Shown here piece after piece: positions 26,645 through 36,480 of a stretch of DNA of 64,000 nucleotides. This DNA is from Pelagicoccus enzymogenes. GTDB lineage: Bacteria > Verrucomicrobiota > Verrucomicrobiia > Opitutales > Opitutaceae. A model generated the notes under the pieces. It made no database searches. It was given only the letters and a program-made list of their open reading frames with translations, and was not told the origin of the DNA. The stretch's first letter is position 1, and every line of letters starts with the position of its first letter. The stretch lies in contig NZ_JACYFG010000009.1 in assembly GCF_014803405.1 (NCBI RefSeq), positions 1 through 64,000 of the forward strand, written 5' to 3'. The position numbers and the translations under genes are program-made.

Positions 26645-28015
26645 TCAATCAACTTGGCTCAAGGAGTAAGCGCGAGCTAGGGGCTGGTTCGCCTCATAAA
26701 TCTTGTCCTCGAATTGCAGGGCCAACGCCTCCAATTCCTGCAGCTTTTGGTAGAACGCTTCCATCTCCTTTTCGTAGGCCGACTGCCGCGATTGGAAGTC
26801 CGCATGCCCGGCGTTCTGAGCTAGCCAACGCTCCTCTCCCCGCAGCTTGCTTTTACGATGCAGCCAAAGGTCACGTAGCGGCTTGATCGCCTGCTCGTTG
26901 CGGTCCCGATTGAGAAGGGCAACTTCCATGGCCTGCTTGTACTGGGGAGCATGAGAGTAAGCTTGCAAACTTACCCCCACTTCCAATTCCGCATGCGAAA
27001 ATCGAGCGACCGGCACCAGGTCGATCGAGAGTTCGTAGCTACCTTCCTTCAATCCGTTGACCGAGATTCGTTCCTCGCTAAATCGCTCGCCCGCCTTTGC
27101 AAGCTCGTACCCTTCGTGAGCAGAGTGAGGCAACACCCATGGCAAGGCCGAGGCGGTATAGTCGAAGCTCAGGCGCCCCTTTTTCGCTTCCGCGTTCACC
27201 AAAGTCCCTGTTGAATCCAATTTCTCGATACGGCCTTTTCTGTTCAGCCAGATCTCAATTTGAGATACAGGCTCGATGAGAAAAGCGTCGGACAACATCG
27301 CCGTCGCCATCACCACATGACCTTTCGCTTCAGGGTGGACCGCATCCTTCGACAAGGTGAACGCCGGATCCTCTCGACGCTGCTCAAAAGTGACACGCCG
27401 CATTGGAGCGCTCATATCCACAAAATTGAAGCCCGCCAACTGGGCCTGCTCTGCCACCCACTCCGAATAGAAACTCAACACCGATGGATAGTAGTCCCTC
27501 ATTGGCTGACGCGTTTTAACCCAATGAGCCGCCCGCTCATTCAAGCGCACCGACCGGGAATCGAAGTAGCTCGGCCCCATCGGAATCCCCTCCCCGATTC
27601 CTCCGATCCGAAGCAAAAGCTCGGACATGCCCTTTTCGTACTGGGCAAAGATGTCATGGTCGAAATGCCGGTAACGCCCGTCGTTCATGCCCAGCAATAC
27701 CGAGACATAGTCAGGCTTGAAAGCGGCCACATCTTCCTCGAAACGCAACAAGGCATCGCTTGCCGCATCCCCACTCACCCCCGCATTACGAAAGCGAATG
27801 CGCCTCGCCGGGTATCGGGTATAGAAGTAGGTCTCCACATACTGCGTGTAGAGGCACTGATGCGTAATGCTGTCGCCGAGGAAAACGAAGGTATCCCCAT
27901 CCTGCAATTCCACCAATTCCGCGAAAGGCTTCGCCTGCGAATCCGTAGCATGGAGGGAGGGACCAAGCCCTAGGAAGCAAGCGCAGAGGAACAGAAGTGG
28001 GGTCAGCTTTTTCAT
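26645..28015 (-). CDS. Secreted SGNH/GDSL hydrolase
   Basis: The 456-residue protein has a signal peptide (1-23), then a GDSL-type esterase domain: FLGDSIT (nucleophile S49), GxSG in NAGVSGD, GMND (N111), and KDAVHPEAKGH supplying the Asp/His pair. A C-terminal region (about 290-450) with a helical Lys/Glu-rich segment follows. The ATG at 28015 is chosen because it begins the signal peptide; about 66 in-frame codons upstream look non-coding. Probably a carbohydrate or acyl esterase; substrate unknown. Confidence 0.85.
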   Translation of the reverse strand: MKKLTPLLFLCACFLGLGPSLHATDSQAKPFAELVELQDGDTFVFLGDSITHQCLYTQYVETYFYTRYPARRIRFRNAGVSGDAASDALLRFEEDVAAFKPDYVSVLLGMNDGRYRHFDHDIFAQYEKGMSELLLRIGGIGEGIPMGPSYFDSRSVRLNERAAHWVKTRQPMRDYYPSVLSFYSEWVAEQAQLAGFNFVDMSAPMRRVTFEQRREDPAFTLSKDAVHPEAKGHVVMATAMLSDAFLIEPVSQIEIWLNRKGRIEKLDSTGTLVNAEAKKGRLSFDYTASALPWVLPHSAHEGYELAKAGERFSEERISVNGLKEGSYELSIDLVPVARFSHAELEVGVSLQAYSHAPQYKQAMEVALLNRDRNEQAIKPLRDLWLHRKSKLRGEERWLAQNAGHADFQSRQSAYEKEMEAFYQKLQELEALALQFEDKIYEANQPLARAYSLSQVD

Positions 28016-28173
28016 TGCCGCCAAACTATTCACGCTCCGCCCCATACGACAAGGCTCCAAAACGTGCAAAACTGACAATCTGTTCCCGCCCCGAGTAGGG
28101 ACTGAACCAGAAACATTTAAGATCCAACAAAACGCAAATAGTATCCAGATTCTGAATCCTCCCAAAATAGGGA

Positions 28174-30609
28174 TCAGTTCACATCGACCGACGGCCTCGC
28201 TGGGCCTGCCCAACGGCTGAGTATCTTGGCAAGCTCCGGAGCGGATATCGGCTTGGTGATATGATCGTCCATTCCCGCCTCAATGCACTTTATCCGATCC
28301 TCTTCCATTGCATTTGCCGTGACTGCTACAATTGGAACGAGTGGATTTAGCGCCCCAGTATCCATATTCCGGATCAATTGAGTCGCTTCCATGCCGTCCA
28401 AGACTGGCATCTGCATATCCATCAAGACCAAGTCATAGGTTCTTTGCTTCAGCATTTCGACCGCTTCCTGCCCGTTGCTGGCAATATCGCAATCGATTCC
28501 GAGCTTCTTGAGCAAGCCCTTCGCTACGATCTGATTGGTCGGTGTATCCTCCGCGACCAAAATCTTTAGCTCCCTGTTCGAGACATCCAAGTTGGCCGGA
28601 GCTCCCGACTCTGCGTCTGCTCTTCCTCCTTGAACCTCCGGTCTGCCCACCTCGAGCAGGGACAGGAGGTTGCGTTGCAATTCGTCCGTCCGCACCGGCT
28701 TACAGAGGTAACCATCAAAACCTTCCTGCCCGCATCGATTCATGGAGTCGGTATCCACGACGGAACACAGCATCAAAAGCTTCAGCTCCAGTCCACTCAG
28801 CTTGTTCGCCAGCTCGAAGCCCGACATCCCGAAAAGCCGCATGTCGACGACTGCAAAATCGAAAGAACCTGATCGTGCCAAAGCGATCGCCTTCTCCCCG
28901 CTTGTCGCCAAGGTCGCTCGCATTCCCCACGATTCCAGGCGACACAAGATGCTGCGGGCGTGGGCTGCATTGGCTTCCACCAAAAGAACTCCCTTTCCCT
29001 TCAACTCCGATCTCACCTCGGGCACGTTCGCTTCCTGAGCCTTCACCACGAAGCGAGCAGTGAACCAAAACTCCGATCCTGGTCCTCCAATCATGGATAC
29101 ACCTTCCACAATCAAGGGACTGTTTACTCCCGTCTCGCCTCCCATCAATTCGGCCAACTGGCGCGAGATGGCCAAACCGAGCCCCGTGCCGCCGTACTTG
29201 CGCGAATGGGATGCATCAACCTGGGAAAACTTCCCAAAAATCTTCTCCCGCTTTTCCTGCGGTACCCCAATCCCCGAATCCTTGACCGAGAAACGAAGCA
29301 AGGCCTCCTCGCCTACTTCCGAATCTAAGCTTACATCGATCGCGATCTGACCCTCTTCCGTGAACTTGACCGCGTTCCCAATCAAGTTCACCAGAATTTG
29401 CCGCAAGCGAACCGGGTCGCCCTCCAGGCCGTTGGGCACCTTCGGGTCGACCCAACAGGCGAGCTCCAATCCCTTTTCAGCTGTCGCCAGCGCAAAGGAG
29501 GAGGAAACGTCATCCATCAACAAGCGGAAATCGAAGTCTATCTGCTCCATGCTGAGCTTGCCGGCCTCGATCTTGGAAAAGTCCAGAATGTCGTTGAGGA
29601 TGTACAGCAAGGATTCGCTGCTTTCCTTCACGCTCTTGACGTAGTGGTACTGCACCGGCTCCAGCTTGGTATCTAGCAACAAGTCGGTCATGCCGATCAC
29701 ACCGCTCATCGGCGTGCGAATCTCATGACTCATGTTGGCAAGGAACTCCGACTTCGCGCTGTTGGCGACCTCCGCCGCGTCGCGGGCCGCTAGGAGACCT
29801 TCGCGGCTTTCCCTTAGCGATCCCGTCATTTCGTTGAAGAAACGCGCCAGAGCCGACAATTCGTTATGCCCCTTGTCATCGATTGTGAAGTTCAAGTCGC
29901 CCGTTTGAATCGTTTGCATCCCACGCTCCAAATTACGAATCTGCCTGCTGATGCCGGATACGACCCCAGCCACCAAAACAAAGCCAACACACAAGCCGAA
30001 CACTCCGAGATAAACGGTGGTCCGACTCATTTCGTCCAGCTTTTTGGATACCGTCTCTCGGTAGGAATCGCTCTGGCTTTCCAACTCGAAAAGCAAGCTC
30101 TGCACCTGCAAATCGATTTGGGAGCTGAGCGAATCCAACTGCTTCTCCAAATCCTGCAACCGGGTCCATGTACGATCCGAGGCATCCTCGTTCTCCAATA
30201 GCGGCAAGGTTTCGAGCACCACCAGGGCGACTCTCAGTTGTTCATTCGTCAGCTCCAGCAAATCTTCTTCCTGGCGTATCAAATATCGCTGCTCGATAAA
30301 AGACAGGTCGGCAGCCGCGAGGGAGGAGTTCAGGAACGGCATCTCCACTTCCACCAAGCCCTTCAGCTTGGCGTCATCTCCAAAATCCAGCAAATCCGCG
30401 CTATGGATACGCTTCACCAGAAGCAGACGCAACTCGCTGGTTCCTTGCTTGAGCTGGCGAAGCAAGCTGACGACTGGCTCCACCTGGTTCTTGAAGGTTT
30501 CGAAATTCTCCTTCGCCTCCGCCGCGACGCCGCGGTTGAACCAAACGATCGAGACGATGATCGCGAACATCAAGCCAAACGCCAAGGTGAGCTTGCTACG
30601 TATCTTCAT
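28174..30609 (-). CDS. Hybrid sensor histidine kinase with two receiver domains
   Basis: The 811-residue inner-membrane kinase has TM1 (about 8-25), a ~170-residue helical periplasmic domain, TM2 (about 200-218) and HAMP (about 219-272). HisKA follows with phospho-His H295 (NMSHEIRTP), then HATPase_c (about 395-525) and two receiver domains (about 548-660 and 685-800). The second receiver has the full acidic pocket and [11 protein letters not shown]; the first keeps VVDMRLFG. It starts 3 bp after a periplasmic binding lipoprotein gene, suggesting that protein presents a ligand to the kinase. No DNA-binding output is attached. Confidence 0.92.
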   Translation of the reverse strand: MKIRSKLTLAFGLMFAIIVSIVWFNRGVAAEAKENFETFKNQVEPVVSLLRQLKQGTSELRLLLVKRIHSADLLDFGDDAKLKGLVEVEMPFLNSSLAAADLSFIEQRYLIRQEEDLLELTNEQLRVALVVLETLPLLENEDASDRTWTRLQDLEKQLDSLSSQIDLQVQSLLFELESQSDSYRETVSKKLDEMSRTTVYLGVFGLCVGFVLVAGVVSGISRQIRNLERGMQTIQTGDLNFTIDDKGHNELSALARFFNEMTGSLRESREGLLAARDAAEVANSAKSEFLANMSHEIRTPMSGVIGMTDLLLDTKLEPVQYHYVKSVKESSESLLYILNDILDFSKIEAGKLSMEQIDFDFRLLMDDVSSSFALATAEKGLELACWVDPKVPNGLEGDPVRLRQILVNLIGNAVKFTEEGQIAIDVSLDSEVGEEALLRFSVKDSGIGVPQEKREKIFGKFSQVDASHSRKYGGTGLGLAISRQLAELMGGETGVNSPLIVEGVSMIGGPGSEFWFTARFVVKAQEANVPEVRSELKGKGVLLVEANAAHARSILCRLESWGMRATLATSGEKAIALARSGSFDFAVVDMRLFGMSGFELANKLSGLELKLLMLCSVVDTDSMNRCGQEGFDGYLCKPVRTDELQRNLLSLLEVGRPEVQGGRADAESGAPANLDVSNRELKILVAEDTPTNQIVAKGLLKKLGIDCDIASNGQEAVEMLKQRTYDLVLMDMQMPVLDGMEATQLIRNMDTGALNPLVPIVAVTANAMEEDRIKCIEAGMDDHITKPISAPELAKILSRWAGPARPSVDVN

Positions 30610-30612
30610 GCC

Positions 30613-31809
30613 CTAACGCTTCACTTTCTCCACCTGCCCCGGGCCTTTCACTTCGTAAAGCGAGAAATAGATTCCCCGGGAGGTGCCATCCTTCATGATC
30701 GCCACGTTTCCGCAGACGCCCTGATAGTAGTTCACTTCATGCAGGGAACGCTTCAGCCATTCTACCATTGGCTCACCGCTTTCGCGTTTCCCGTTTCGGA
30801 GTACGTTCAACAAAATATTCGCTGCATCGTAGGCCTGCATGGGCGGCCATACGGAGAGCGGCTTTTCGCCGTACTCCAAACGGTACCGGTCCAGGAACCG
30901 GCGAGCGAGAACGTAGTTTCCATCGTTCGCCGTGAAAAACGAAAACTCGGTCCCCACCAAGGCGCCTTCCGAATTCTCGAAATAGCCATCTCCTAAAGTC
31001 GTCGTGGAAGCGAAGAACGGAGCTTCCAGGCCCAACTCCCTCGCCTGCTTCATGGCAAAGCCGAAGTTCTTGTATCCAAAAAACGCGATCGCGTCGCAAC
31101 CTTCGGCTTGAAAACGCTGCAACTCCTCCTTGAAGTCGACCTTGGAAATGTCGACCGGCACGATCTCCACCTCTACCTCGTGCTGTCGCAAGTGCTCAGA
31201 GAAGGCAGTAGCGGAAATCGTCATGAAGGAATTGGTCACGTGGAAGCCCTTCACCTTCCTCTTGCCGAGCTCCAAGACCCGGGCGGCCACAATCTGAGCC
31301 GCTTCTTCGGTCTTCTTCCCGATCACGAAGGTGTTCTCGTTCATGGTCGAAAGCAGTTGGTCGTTGTTCAAGGAATTCACCAGCAGCACCCCGTCCTCCC
31401 GCACGCGATCCTGGAGGGCCATGGTCCCGTCGGTATGGCTCATCATCAGGATGTCGATGTCATGCTCACGCCTCAGCTTTTCGTAGAGCGGCACTGCGTT
31501 CGCCCCGTCCCAGCCATCGTCCTCGAAGGCAAAGGTCACCAAAGGGTCACCCTCCCCCCGAGTTTCGTTGTATTCCCGGATGGCCAGGGCGATCGCCTTG
31601 GAGGGAGCCAAGCCGAGGTCGACCGCATTTCCCGTCAACGGTCCTATGAAGCCCACGCTCACTGACTCCTCCTGCTTCGGGGCGCAGGATGCCAGCAGAG
31701 CGGCGATCGCGAGGCCAACCGCTTGCCTCAGGCAGGCAAACACGCCGTGAGCGCGCCCTGATCCCATTGGGCTCACCCTTCCATACCAAGAAAAACGTCT
31801 CCAATGCAT
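30613..31809 (-). CDS. Periplasmic ligand-binding lipoprotein (Peripla_BP_6, Leu/Ile/Val-binding type)
   Basis: The 398-residue protein has a lipobox LLASC (Cys at about 42) followed by VSVGFIGPLTGNAVDLG, the opening of the branched-chain amino-acid-binding fold, and a C-terminal lobe with WPPMQAYDAANILLNVLR. A strong AGGAGG lies 6 nt before the ATG at 31809. No permease or ATPase genes are near. It is between an outer-membrane barrel gene and a hybrid kinase, with 29 and 3 bp gaps, so it probably serves sensing rather than transport. Ligand unknown. Confidence 0.87.
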   Translation of the reverse strand: MHWRRFSWYGRVSPMGSGRAHGVFACLRQAVGLAIAALLASCAPKQEESVSVGFIGPLTGNAVDLGLAPSKAIALAIREYNETRGEGDPLVTFAFEDDGWDGANAVPLYEKLRREHDIDILMMSHTDGTMALQDRVREDGVLLVNSLNNDQLLSTMNENTFVIGKKTEEAAQIVAARVLELGKRKVKGFHVTNSFMTISATAFSEHLRQHEVEVEIVPVDISKVDFKEELQRFQAEGCDAIAFFGYKNFGFAMKQARELGLEAPFFASTTTLGDGYFENSEGALVGTEFSFFTANDGNYVLARRFLDRYRLEYGEKPLSVWPPMQAYDAANILLNVLRNGKRESGEPMVEWLKRSLHEVNYYQGVCGNVAIMKDGTSRGIYFSLYEVKGPGQVEKVKR

Positions 31810-31838
31810 CGAATCCTCCTACTTAAGTTTACTTGATC

Positions 31839-32606
31839 TTACCAGCGATAAAGGTACTGGACTCCCAAACCTAAATTGCTCGTCGAGGACCTTCTGTATT
31901 CGTTTACCCGATACTCGGCCACCAAATTCCAGTTCCCCGACAACCGGCAGCCGAACTGCACCTCTCCCACGATAGGAGAATCCGGGAAGCGGTCGTCTAG
32001 GTCCTCGCCAAAGGTATGGTCGACAAAACCGGCTAGGTAGATGCGATCCGACACCTCTGGAAAAGTCTTCCTGAAAGCGTGCTCCATCTGCCAGACGTCC
32101 GCATCTTCGTGGTCCAACTGGACGAGGTGGAAGTTGACGGAGTAAGTCAGATGAATGGATTCGAAAAACGACTCGAGGGGACGGGCATCGCTCAATCGCC
32201 ACCGAGCTCCGAATCGAATGCGCTCCTTGTCTTTGCCGCTGCGGAAATTCCACTGCGTGGTGAGGTCCCAGGGCTGGTCCTCCCGAATGGCCCAGCGCAA
32301 ATTCTGTTCGGTGTAGTAATGGTAATCGCCCGAAAACTCGGAATCGGCGCCGCGGTTGATAATGTTGGTCAGACTGAAATAGTGAAACCGTCCCGGAAGG
32401 CTGGAAAACAGGTTTACCGTGAAGACCGAGTCACGGTTTTCTTCCGTGAGCTCGGGATAGAGATTTACGTCGACGAAGCCGCCTCCCTCCAAGGATTTGC
32501 AGGCAAAGGCAGCAATCAGGCATGCCTCGAATAACCGCCGACGGGCAATGGCTCTAAGCGTTGTGTTGGACTCGCGCATGTGGATGAACCTGCGCAGAGA
32601 CGCCAT
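31839..32606 (-). CDS. Predicted outer-membrane beta-barrel protein
   Basis: The 255-residue protein has an N-terminal hydrophobic segment (about 27-40). The rest is alternating hydrophobic/polar strands rich in Tyr, Phe and Trp (NLRWAIREDQPWDLTTQWNF; WNLVAEYRVNEYR), and the chain ends LGVQYLYRW with a terminal aromatic residue, all typical of barrels. No family was recognised. It is the first gene of an operon with the binding lipoprotein and the hybrid kinase. The start may instead be an internal ATG at 32579. Confidence 0.65.
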   Translation of the reverse strand: MASLRRFIHMRESNTTLRAIARRRLFEACLIAAFACKSLEGGGFVDVNLYPELTEENRDSVFTVNLFSSLPGRFHYFSLTNIINRGADSEFSGDYHYYTEQNLRWAIREDQPWDLTTQWNFRSGKDKERIRFGARWRLSDARPLESFFESIHLTYSVNFHLVQLDHEDADVWQMEHAFRKTFPEVSDRIYLAGFVDHTFGEDLDDRFPDSPIVGEVQFGCRLSGNWNLVAEYRVNEYRRSSTSNLGLGVQYLYRW

Positions 32607-32675
32607 CCTGTCTAACCGGAGGCTAGATAAAACAGCTTTTGATCAATTATTGAAAGGCCGACTAGGGATAAAGCC

Positions 32676-33128
32676 TTACTTGCCCGTACTGCCGAAACCG
32701 CCACTGCCTCGCGTCGTCTCACTGAGCGCTTCGACAAGTTCGTAGGAAATCGGCGAACAATCCGGGAAGATCAACTGGAAGAGCCTCGTTCCCGCCTCCA
32801 CCACGAAGGCTTCGCTCTTGATGTTGTCCACCGCAGCCATGATCTGGCCACGGTAGCCGCCGTCGATCAAGCCGATCGAGTTCGCCATGCGCAGCGGCGT
32901 CTTGGAAATGGAGGAACGCGGGATCAAAAAGTAGGCTTTTCCGTTGGTCGGCTGACAGGAAATTCCGAATTCGATAAGCTTCGTTTCGCCCGGCTCGATC
33001 CGCAGCTCTTCGATCGTGTAAAGATCGAGCCCCGCATCGCCATCGTGGAAATGGCCATGGTTTTGGTAGCGCTCTTTAGCGGCAGCGTTGAGGGGCTTGA
33101 TCAGAAGGTTGGCAGCGGTCTGGGACAT
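32676..33128 (-). CDS. dut: Deoxyuridine 5'-triphosphate nucleotidohydrolase
   Basis: It hydrolyses dUTP to dUMP and pyrophosphate, keeping uracil out of DNA and feeding dTMP synthesis. The 150-residue trimeric-type dUTPase shows the conserved motifs DAGLDLY, PRSSISKTPLRMANSIGLIDGGYRG, and the C-terminal Gly-rich arm RGSGGFGSTGK. The ATG at 33128 (MSQTAANLLIKP) gives the normal family length. It is 55 bp downstream of the fused isomerase/oxidoreductase gene and could share its transcript. Confidence 0.96.
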   Translation of the reverse strand: MSQTAANLLIKPLNAAAKERYQNHGHFHDGDAGLDLYTIEELRIEPGETKLIEFGISCQPTNGKAYFLIPRSSISKTPLRMANSIGLIDGGYRGQIMAAVDNIKSEAFVVEAGTRLFQLIFPDCSPISYELVEALSETTRGSGGFGSTGK

Positions 33129-33183
33129 CCCCGCAATAGGAAAGGAATTCGCGGCTCTGGCAAGCACCGAGCTTGCGATCAGC

Positions 33184-35109
33184 TCAGGAGAGCTGCGGCG
33201 CCGGAAACGAGCTCGCCACCGCTACCGAACGTCCCGCTCGCATCGACTCGTGGGCCGCCTCGACGATCTCAACCACATGGGCTGCTTGGGCGCCGCTAGT
33301 GGGGTGAGCCCGGTCCGACCTCAAAGCCTTCCAAAGCTCGTACACCCCGGCGCTCCAATCGCAGTACCACTCCCCCTCGCCCAAGCATCGCTGGTCGTGA
33401 GCGAGCGCCGTATATCCTTTCGGGTCGCCCACCTTCCCCACTTCGATCGGAGCGGTCGCAGCGAACCATTGAGTCCGCAAGGATCCCTCGTCGCCATGAA
33501 TCTCCAAATCCGGCGTCAAACCGCCCACCGCCCCCACATAAAAGCTGGCTGTGATACGCGCCCGGAAACCGGATTCGAAAAGCAAGCTTAGCGTCATCCA
33601 ATCTTCCCGCGTCACCTCGAAGCCTTCCCCGTCCGCAGCAGTGCGCTGAGGCACGAGTACCGTGCCGTCCGCCACCACTTGCCTCACCGGACCGAACCAT
33701 GCCGTAAGAAGCGTGAGCGAGTAGACACCCACGTCCGCCAAAGGTCCGACTTCGTAAAACGGTTTCGGGTTCGGATGCCAGTGCTCGATGCGAGCCCAAT
33801 CCACGTTGACGTAGGCAATCCGCGGCGTCCCTAAGCCACCGCTCAACACAAGGCGTCGGGCCGTCCTCTGGCACTCGCCCAACCAGGTTACCGGCGCGCA
33901 ACTCAAGCGCAGCCCCTCGCTCTCCGCCAAGTCCACGAGCGCTTTGGCTTCCGCATAGCTCGGAGCCAGCGGCTTTTCGGAGTGGACATGCTTTCCCGCC
34001 TTCAAGGCTTTACTGACAACTTCCACATGAGCCGCTTGTATCGTAAGGTTAACGATCGCTTCCACGTCCTCGTCAGCGAGAACTGCATCAAAATCTGGAT
34101 ACGCTTTTCCGCCAAAGCGACCGGTCCACTCCTTCGCCCTTTCCCGGTCGAGATCGCAGGCGCCAAGCACTTCGATCTCCGGCCTTTGCTCCATGGCCTC
34201 GCCATAGGAATTCGCGATATTGCCGCAGCCAACGACCACAACCTTCAATGGATCCTTCACCACTGGCTTGGCCTCCTGCCACCAGGCTTCCGCCAAGGCC
34301 AGGCTCTCCTTGATCTCCTCGCTCGGATCGTATCGCTCCGGTTCGTGCTCGATGCAGATCGAACCGCGAAATCCCCGGCGCCGCAGCTCCTTGAGCACCG
34401 CCTCGACTGGCACAATTCCATCGCCTAGCCGACAGGTCTCGTGTCCCCAGTCGACAAACTGGTATCCCGTCTCTTCCGAAGCTTTGGCCAAGACGTCCTT
34501 GGCGTGCACGACGAAGATCCGATCGTACAAGCGACGCAGTCCTTCCAGAGCATCCCAATTCCGCGTCGCGCACCATCCCGTATCCAAGCCGATACCAATG
34601 ACATCTCGGTCCCCTTCCCCCAATCGAGACTCCAATGCTTCGATACTCGTTTCCGTGTGGTTCTCGATCGCGTAAGCGACTGCAAACTCCCGCAAGATCG
34701 AAACCGCAAGATCACGATCCGTATCCACAAGTTCAATATGCCCAACGATGTAAGGAATATCGAAGCTGCGGCAAAAACGGCAGGCGGCCCGCAGGTCGCT
34801 CTCTCCTCCCATCACCCAAGCCGAATAGCTGCGCACCGTGACGCCGTGCTTCTTCAACAGCTCCTTGGCAATCGCCATATGTTCCGGAGTGGCCCATTCC
34901 CAAGCCAAGTGCCGCGACCACAGATCGATCGCGGAGAACCCGAGGTCCTTTATCTGGACCAGCAATCCCTCGAAGCAATCCGCAAAGGTCTCCAGCGGAG
35001 CGAAAGCGTCATTGGTGGCTCCGTCCCCTTGAGCCCATCCCTCCGTCATGTGATAGCCCAGCGGTTGCGCCACGAAGTTTGCCGTCATGCAGGAGAATCG
35101 GTTTTTCAT
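33184..35109 (-). CDS. Fusion: sugar-phosphate isomerase/epimerase TIM barrel + Gfo/Idh/MocA oxidoreductase
   Basis: The 641-residue protein joins two enzymes. Residues 1 to about 278 form an AP-endonuclease-2-type TIM barrel with likely metal ligands E149 (ENHTE), D176 (GLDTGW), H202 (VVHAKD) and E254 (CIEHEP). After a short linker, residues 287-641 form a Gfo/Idh/MocA dehydrogenase: VVVGCGNIAN Rossmann loop (291-300), SEKPLAPS (377-384), then the beta-sheet domain. The pair suggests oxidation of a sugar to a keto form and its isomerisation on one chain. It is divergent from another TIM-barrel gene at 35295. Substrate unknown. Confidence 0.9.
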   Translation of the reverse strand: MKNRFSCMTANFVAQPLGYHMTEGWAQGDGATNDAFAPLETFADCFEGLLVQIKDLGFSAIDLWSRHLAWEWATPEHMAIAKELLKKHGVTVRSYSAWVMGGESDLRAACRFCRSFDIPYIVGHIELVDTDRDLAVSILREFAVAYAIENHTETSIEALESRLGEGDRDVIGIGLDTGWCATRNWDALEGLRRLYDRIFVVHAKDVLAKASEETGYQFVDWGHETCRLGDGIVPVEAVLKELRRRGFRGSICIEHEPERYDPSEEIKESLALAEAWWQEAKPVVKDPLKVVVVGCGNIANSYGEAMEQRPEIEVLGACDLDRERAKEWTGRFGGKAYPDFDAVLADEDVEAIVNLTIQAAHVEVVSKALKAGKHVHSEKPLAPSYAEAKALVDLAESEGLRLSCAPVTWLGECQRTARRLVLSGGLGTPRIAYVNVDWARIEHWHPNPKPFYEVGPLADVGVYSLTLLTAWFGPVRQVVADGTVLVPQRTAADGEGFEVTREDWMTLSLLFESGFRARITASFYVGAVGGLTPDLEIHGDEGSLRTQWFAATAPIEVGKVGDPKGYTALAHDQRCLGEGEWYCDWSAGVYELWKALRSDRAHPTSGAQAAHVVEIVEAAHESMRAGRSVAVASSFPAPQLS

Positions 35110-35294
35110 GGACCGAAGCTACCACGAAGAGCGCAATCTGTCTTCTTAACGCTTGATAACTTTTACGCTTTAAATTGCGCGGAGCTGTCCGGATACTCGC
35201 CTCCTGACCCCCATGCTCGCCCTCGTCCACCGAAGCGCGGACCGAGACGATTACCCGCACCTAAAAACGTATCCATTTAGCCACTATTTGCCAT

Positions 35295-36266
35295 ATGAAA
35301 CGAAGAGACTTCGTCCGCAACGGGCTCCTCGCCGGAGCTGCGCTCGCCTCCACCCCATTGTTCACCCCCTCCCTAAACGCTTCCACTCGCAGCATGCAAA
35401 AATTCAAGCTCCGTTACGCTCCGCACCCTAACATGTTCAAAGCGTCTGCCGGCGACGCTATTATCGACCAGATCAAGTTCGCCGCCGACCAAGGCTTCAC
35501 CGCCTGGGAGGACAACGGAATCGCCGGACGCCCCGTCGAACTGCAGGCCAAGATTGGCCAAACCCTCGACTCCCTCGGCATGAAAATGGGCGTCTTCGTC
35601 GCCTACGCCAGTTTCGACAAACCCACCTTCACCCGCCCAGACGCGGACTCCACCGAGGAGATCCTCTCTAACATGCGCAACGCGGTAGAAGTCGCCAAAC
35701 GCGTGAACGCCACCCACTTCACCGTGGTACCGGGCTCCGTCGACCAGCAGCATCCGGACGACGGCAAATGGAACAAGTACGGCGGGTCCCGACTTTCCGA
35801 AGGCTACCAAACTGCCAACGCCATCGACCTGCTGCGCCGCTGCGCGGAAATCCTGGAACCGCACGATCTGGCGATGGTTCTGGAACCGCTCAACTGGCAC
35901 GCCAACCACGGAGGCGTTTTCCTCGAGCGTTCCGACCAGGCTTACGCCGTGTGCCGCGCCGTGGACAGTCCTGCCTGCAAGATCCTTTTCGATATCTACC
36001 ACCAGCAAATCGCGGAAGGAAACCTTATCCCCAACATCAAGATGTGCTGGAGCGAGATCGGCTACTTTCAAGTGGGCGACAATCCCGGCCGCAAGGAGCC
36101 AGGCACCGGCGAAATCAATTACCGCAACGTATTCAAATATATATACGACCGCAGCAAGGAGGAGGGAAAGGACTTCGTCGTCGGCATGGAGCACGGCAAC
36201 TCCATCAAAGGCGCCGCAGGCGAACAAGCCGTCATCGACGCCTACCGCCAAGCGGACTCATTCTAG
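35295..36266 (+). CDS. Exported hydroxypyruvate-isomerase-like TIM-barrel protein
   Basis: The 323-residue protein carries a twin-arginine signal (MKRRDFVRNGLLAGAALAS) and a xylose-isomerase-like barrel. It contains VLEPLNWHANHGG, CKILFDIYHQQI, YFQVGDNPGRKEPGTGEINY and VGMEHGNS, which match the hydroxypyruvate isomerase (Hyi/OtnI-like) family and include its Glu/Asp/His metal ligands. Export is unusual for the classical enzyme but common among Verrucomicrobia and Planctomycetes homologues. It is divergent from the fused isomerase/oxidoreductase, with a shared 185-bp regulatory gap. Confidence 0.88.
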   Translation: MKRRDFVRNGLLAGAALASTPLFTPSLNASTRSMQKFKLRYAPHPNMFKASAGDAIIDQIKFAADQGFTAWEDNGIAGRPVELQAKIGQTLDSLGMKMGVFVAYASFDKPTFTRPDADSTEEILSNMRNAVEVAKRVNATHFTVVPGSVDQQHPDDGKWNKYGGSRLSEGYQTANAIDLLRRCAEILEPHDLAMVLEPLNWHANHGGVFLERSDQAYAVCRAVDSPACKILFDIYHQQIAEGNLIPNIKMCWSEIGYFQVGDNPGRKEPGTGEINYRNVFKYIYDRSKEEGKDFVVGMEHGNSIKGAAGEQAVIDAYRQADSF

Positions 36267-36292
36267 AGCGGTCTAACGCTACATATCGCGGC

Positions 36293-36373
36293 GTAGGGCC
36301 GTCGCTTGCGACGTGCCGCAAGTCCCGGATTCAATCGTTCCGAGATGCGGCGTGGCGCGAGCGCCAGCCCTAC
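36293..36373. repeat. REP-like inverted repeat (gtagggc...gcgcg type)
   Basis: Arms of 28 nt at 36293-36320 and 36346-36373 pair imperfectly; 22 of 28 positions match on inversion. The outermost gtagggc/gccctac is perfect. It lies between a stop codon and a shared terminator, the usual place for REP/BIME units. Confidence 0.7.
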
Positions 36374-36417
36374 AGGCACAATAGCGAATAATCTTCGTTT
36401 TTCTACAAATCCCCCAA

Positions 36418-36445
36418 AAAGGCGCTCCCGATCAGGAGCGCCTTT
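36418..36445. terminator. Bidirectional terminator
   Basis: The 11-bp stem aaaggcgctcc / ggagcgccttt with a 6-nt loop has A-runs on one side and Ts on the other. It separates the isomerase-like gene from the converging TonB-dependent receptor gene. Confidence 0.85.
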
Positions 36446-36480
36446 GCATTGCGAAATGTTGAGCTGAGCTTGCTTACCGC

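Noticed and set aside
28016-28213. N-terminal extension of the SGNH hydrolase (66 in-frame codons upstream of 28015)
   Set aside because: The ATG at 28015 starts a clear signal peptide; the upstream residues look random and overlap the end of the kinase gene.
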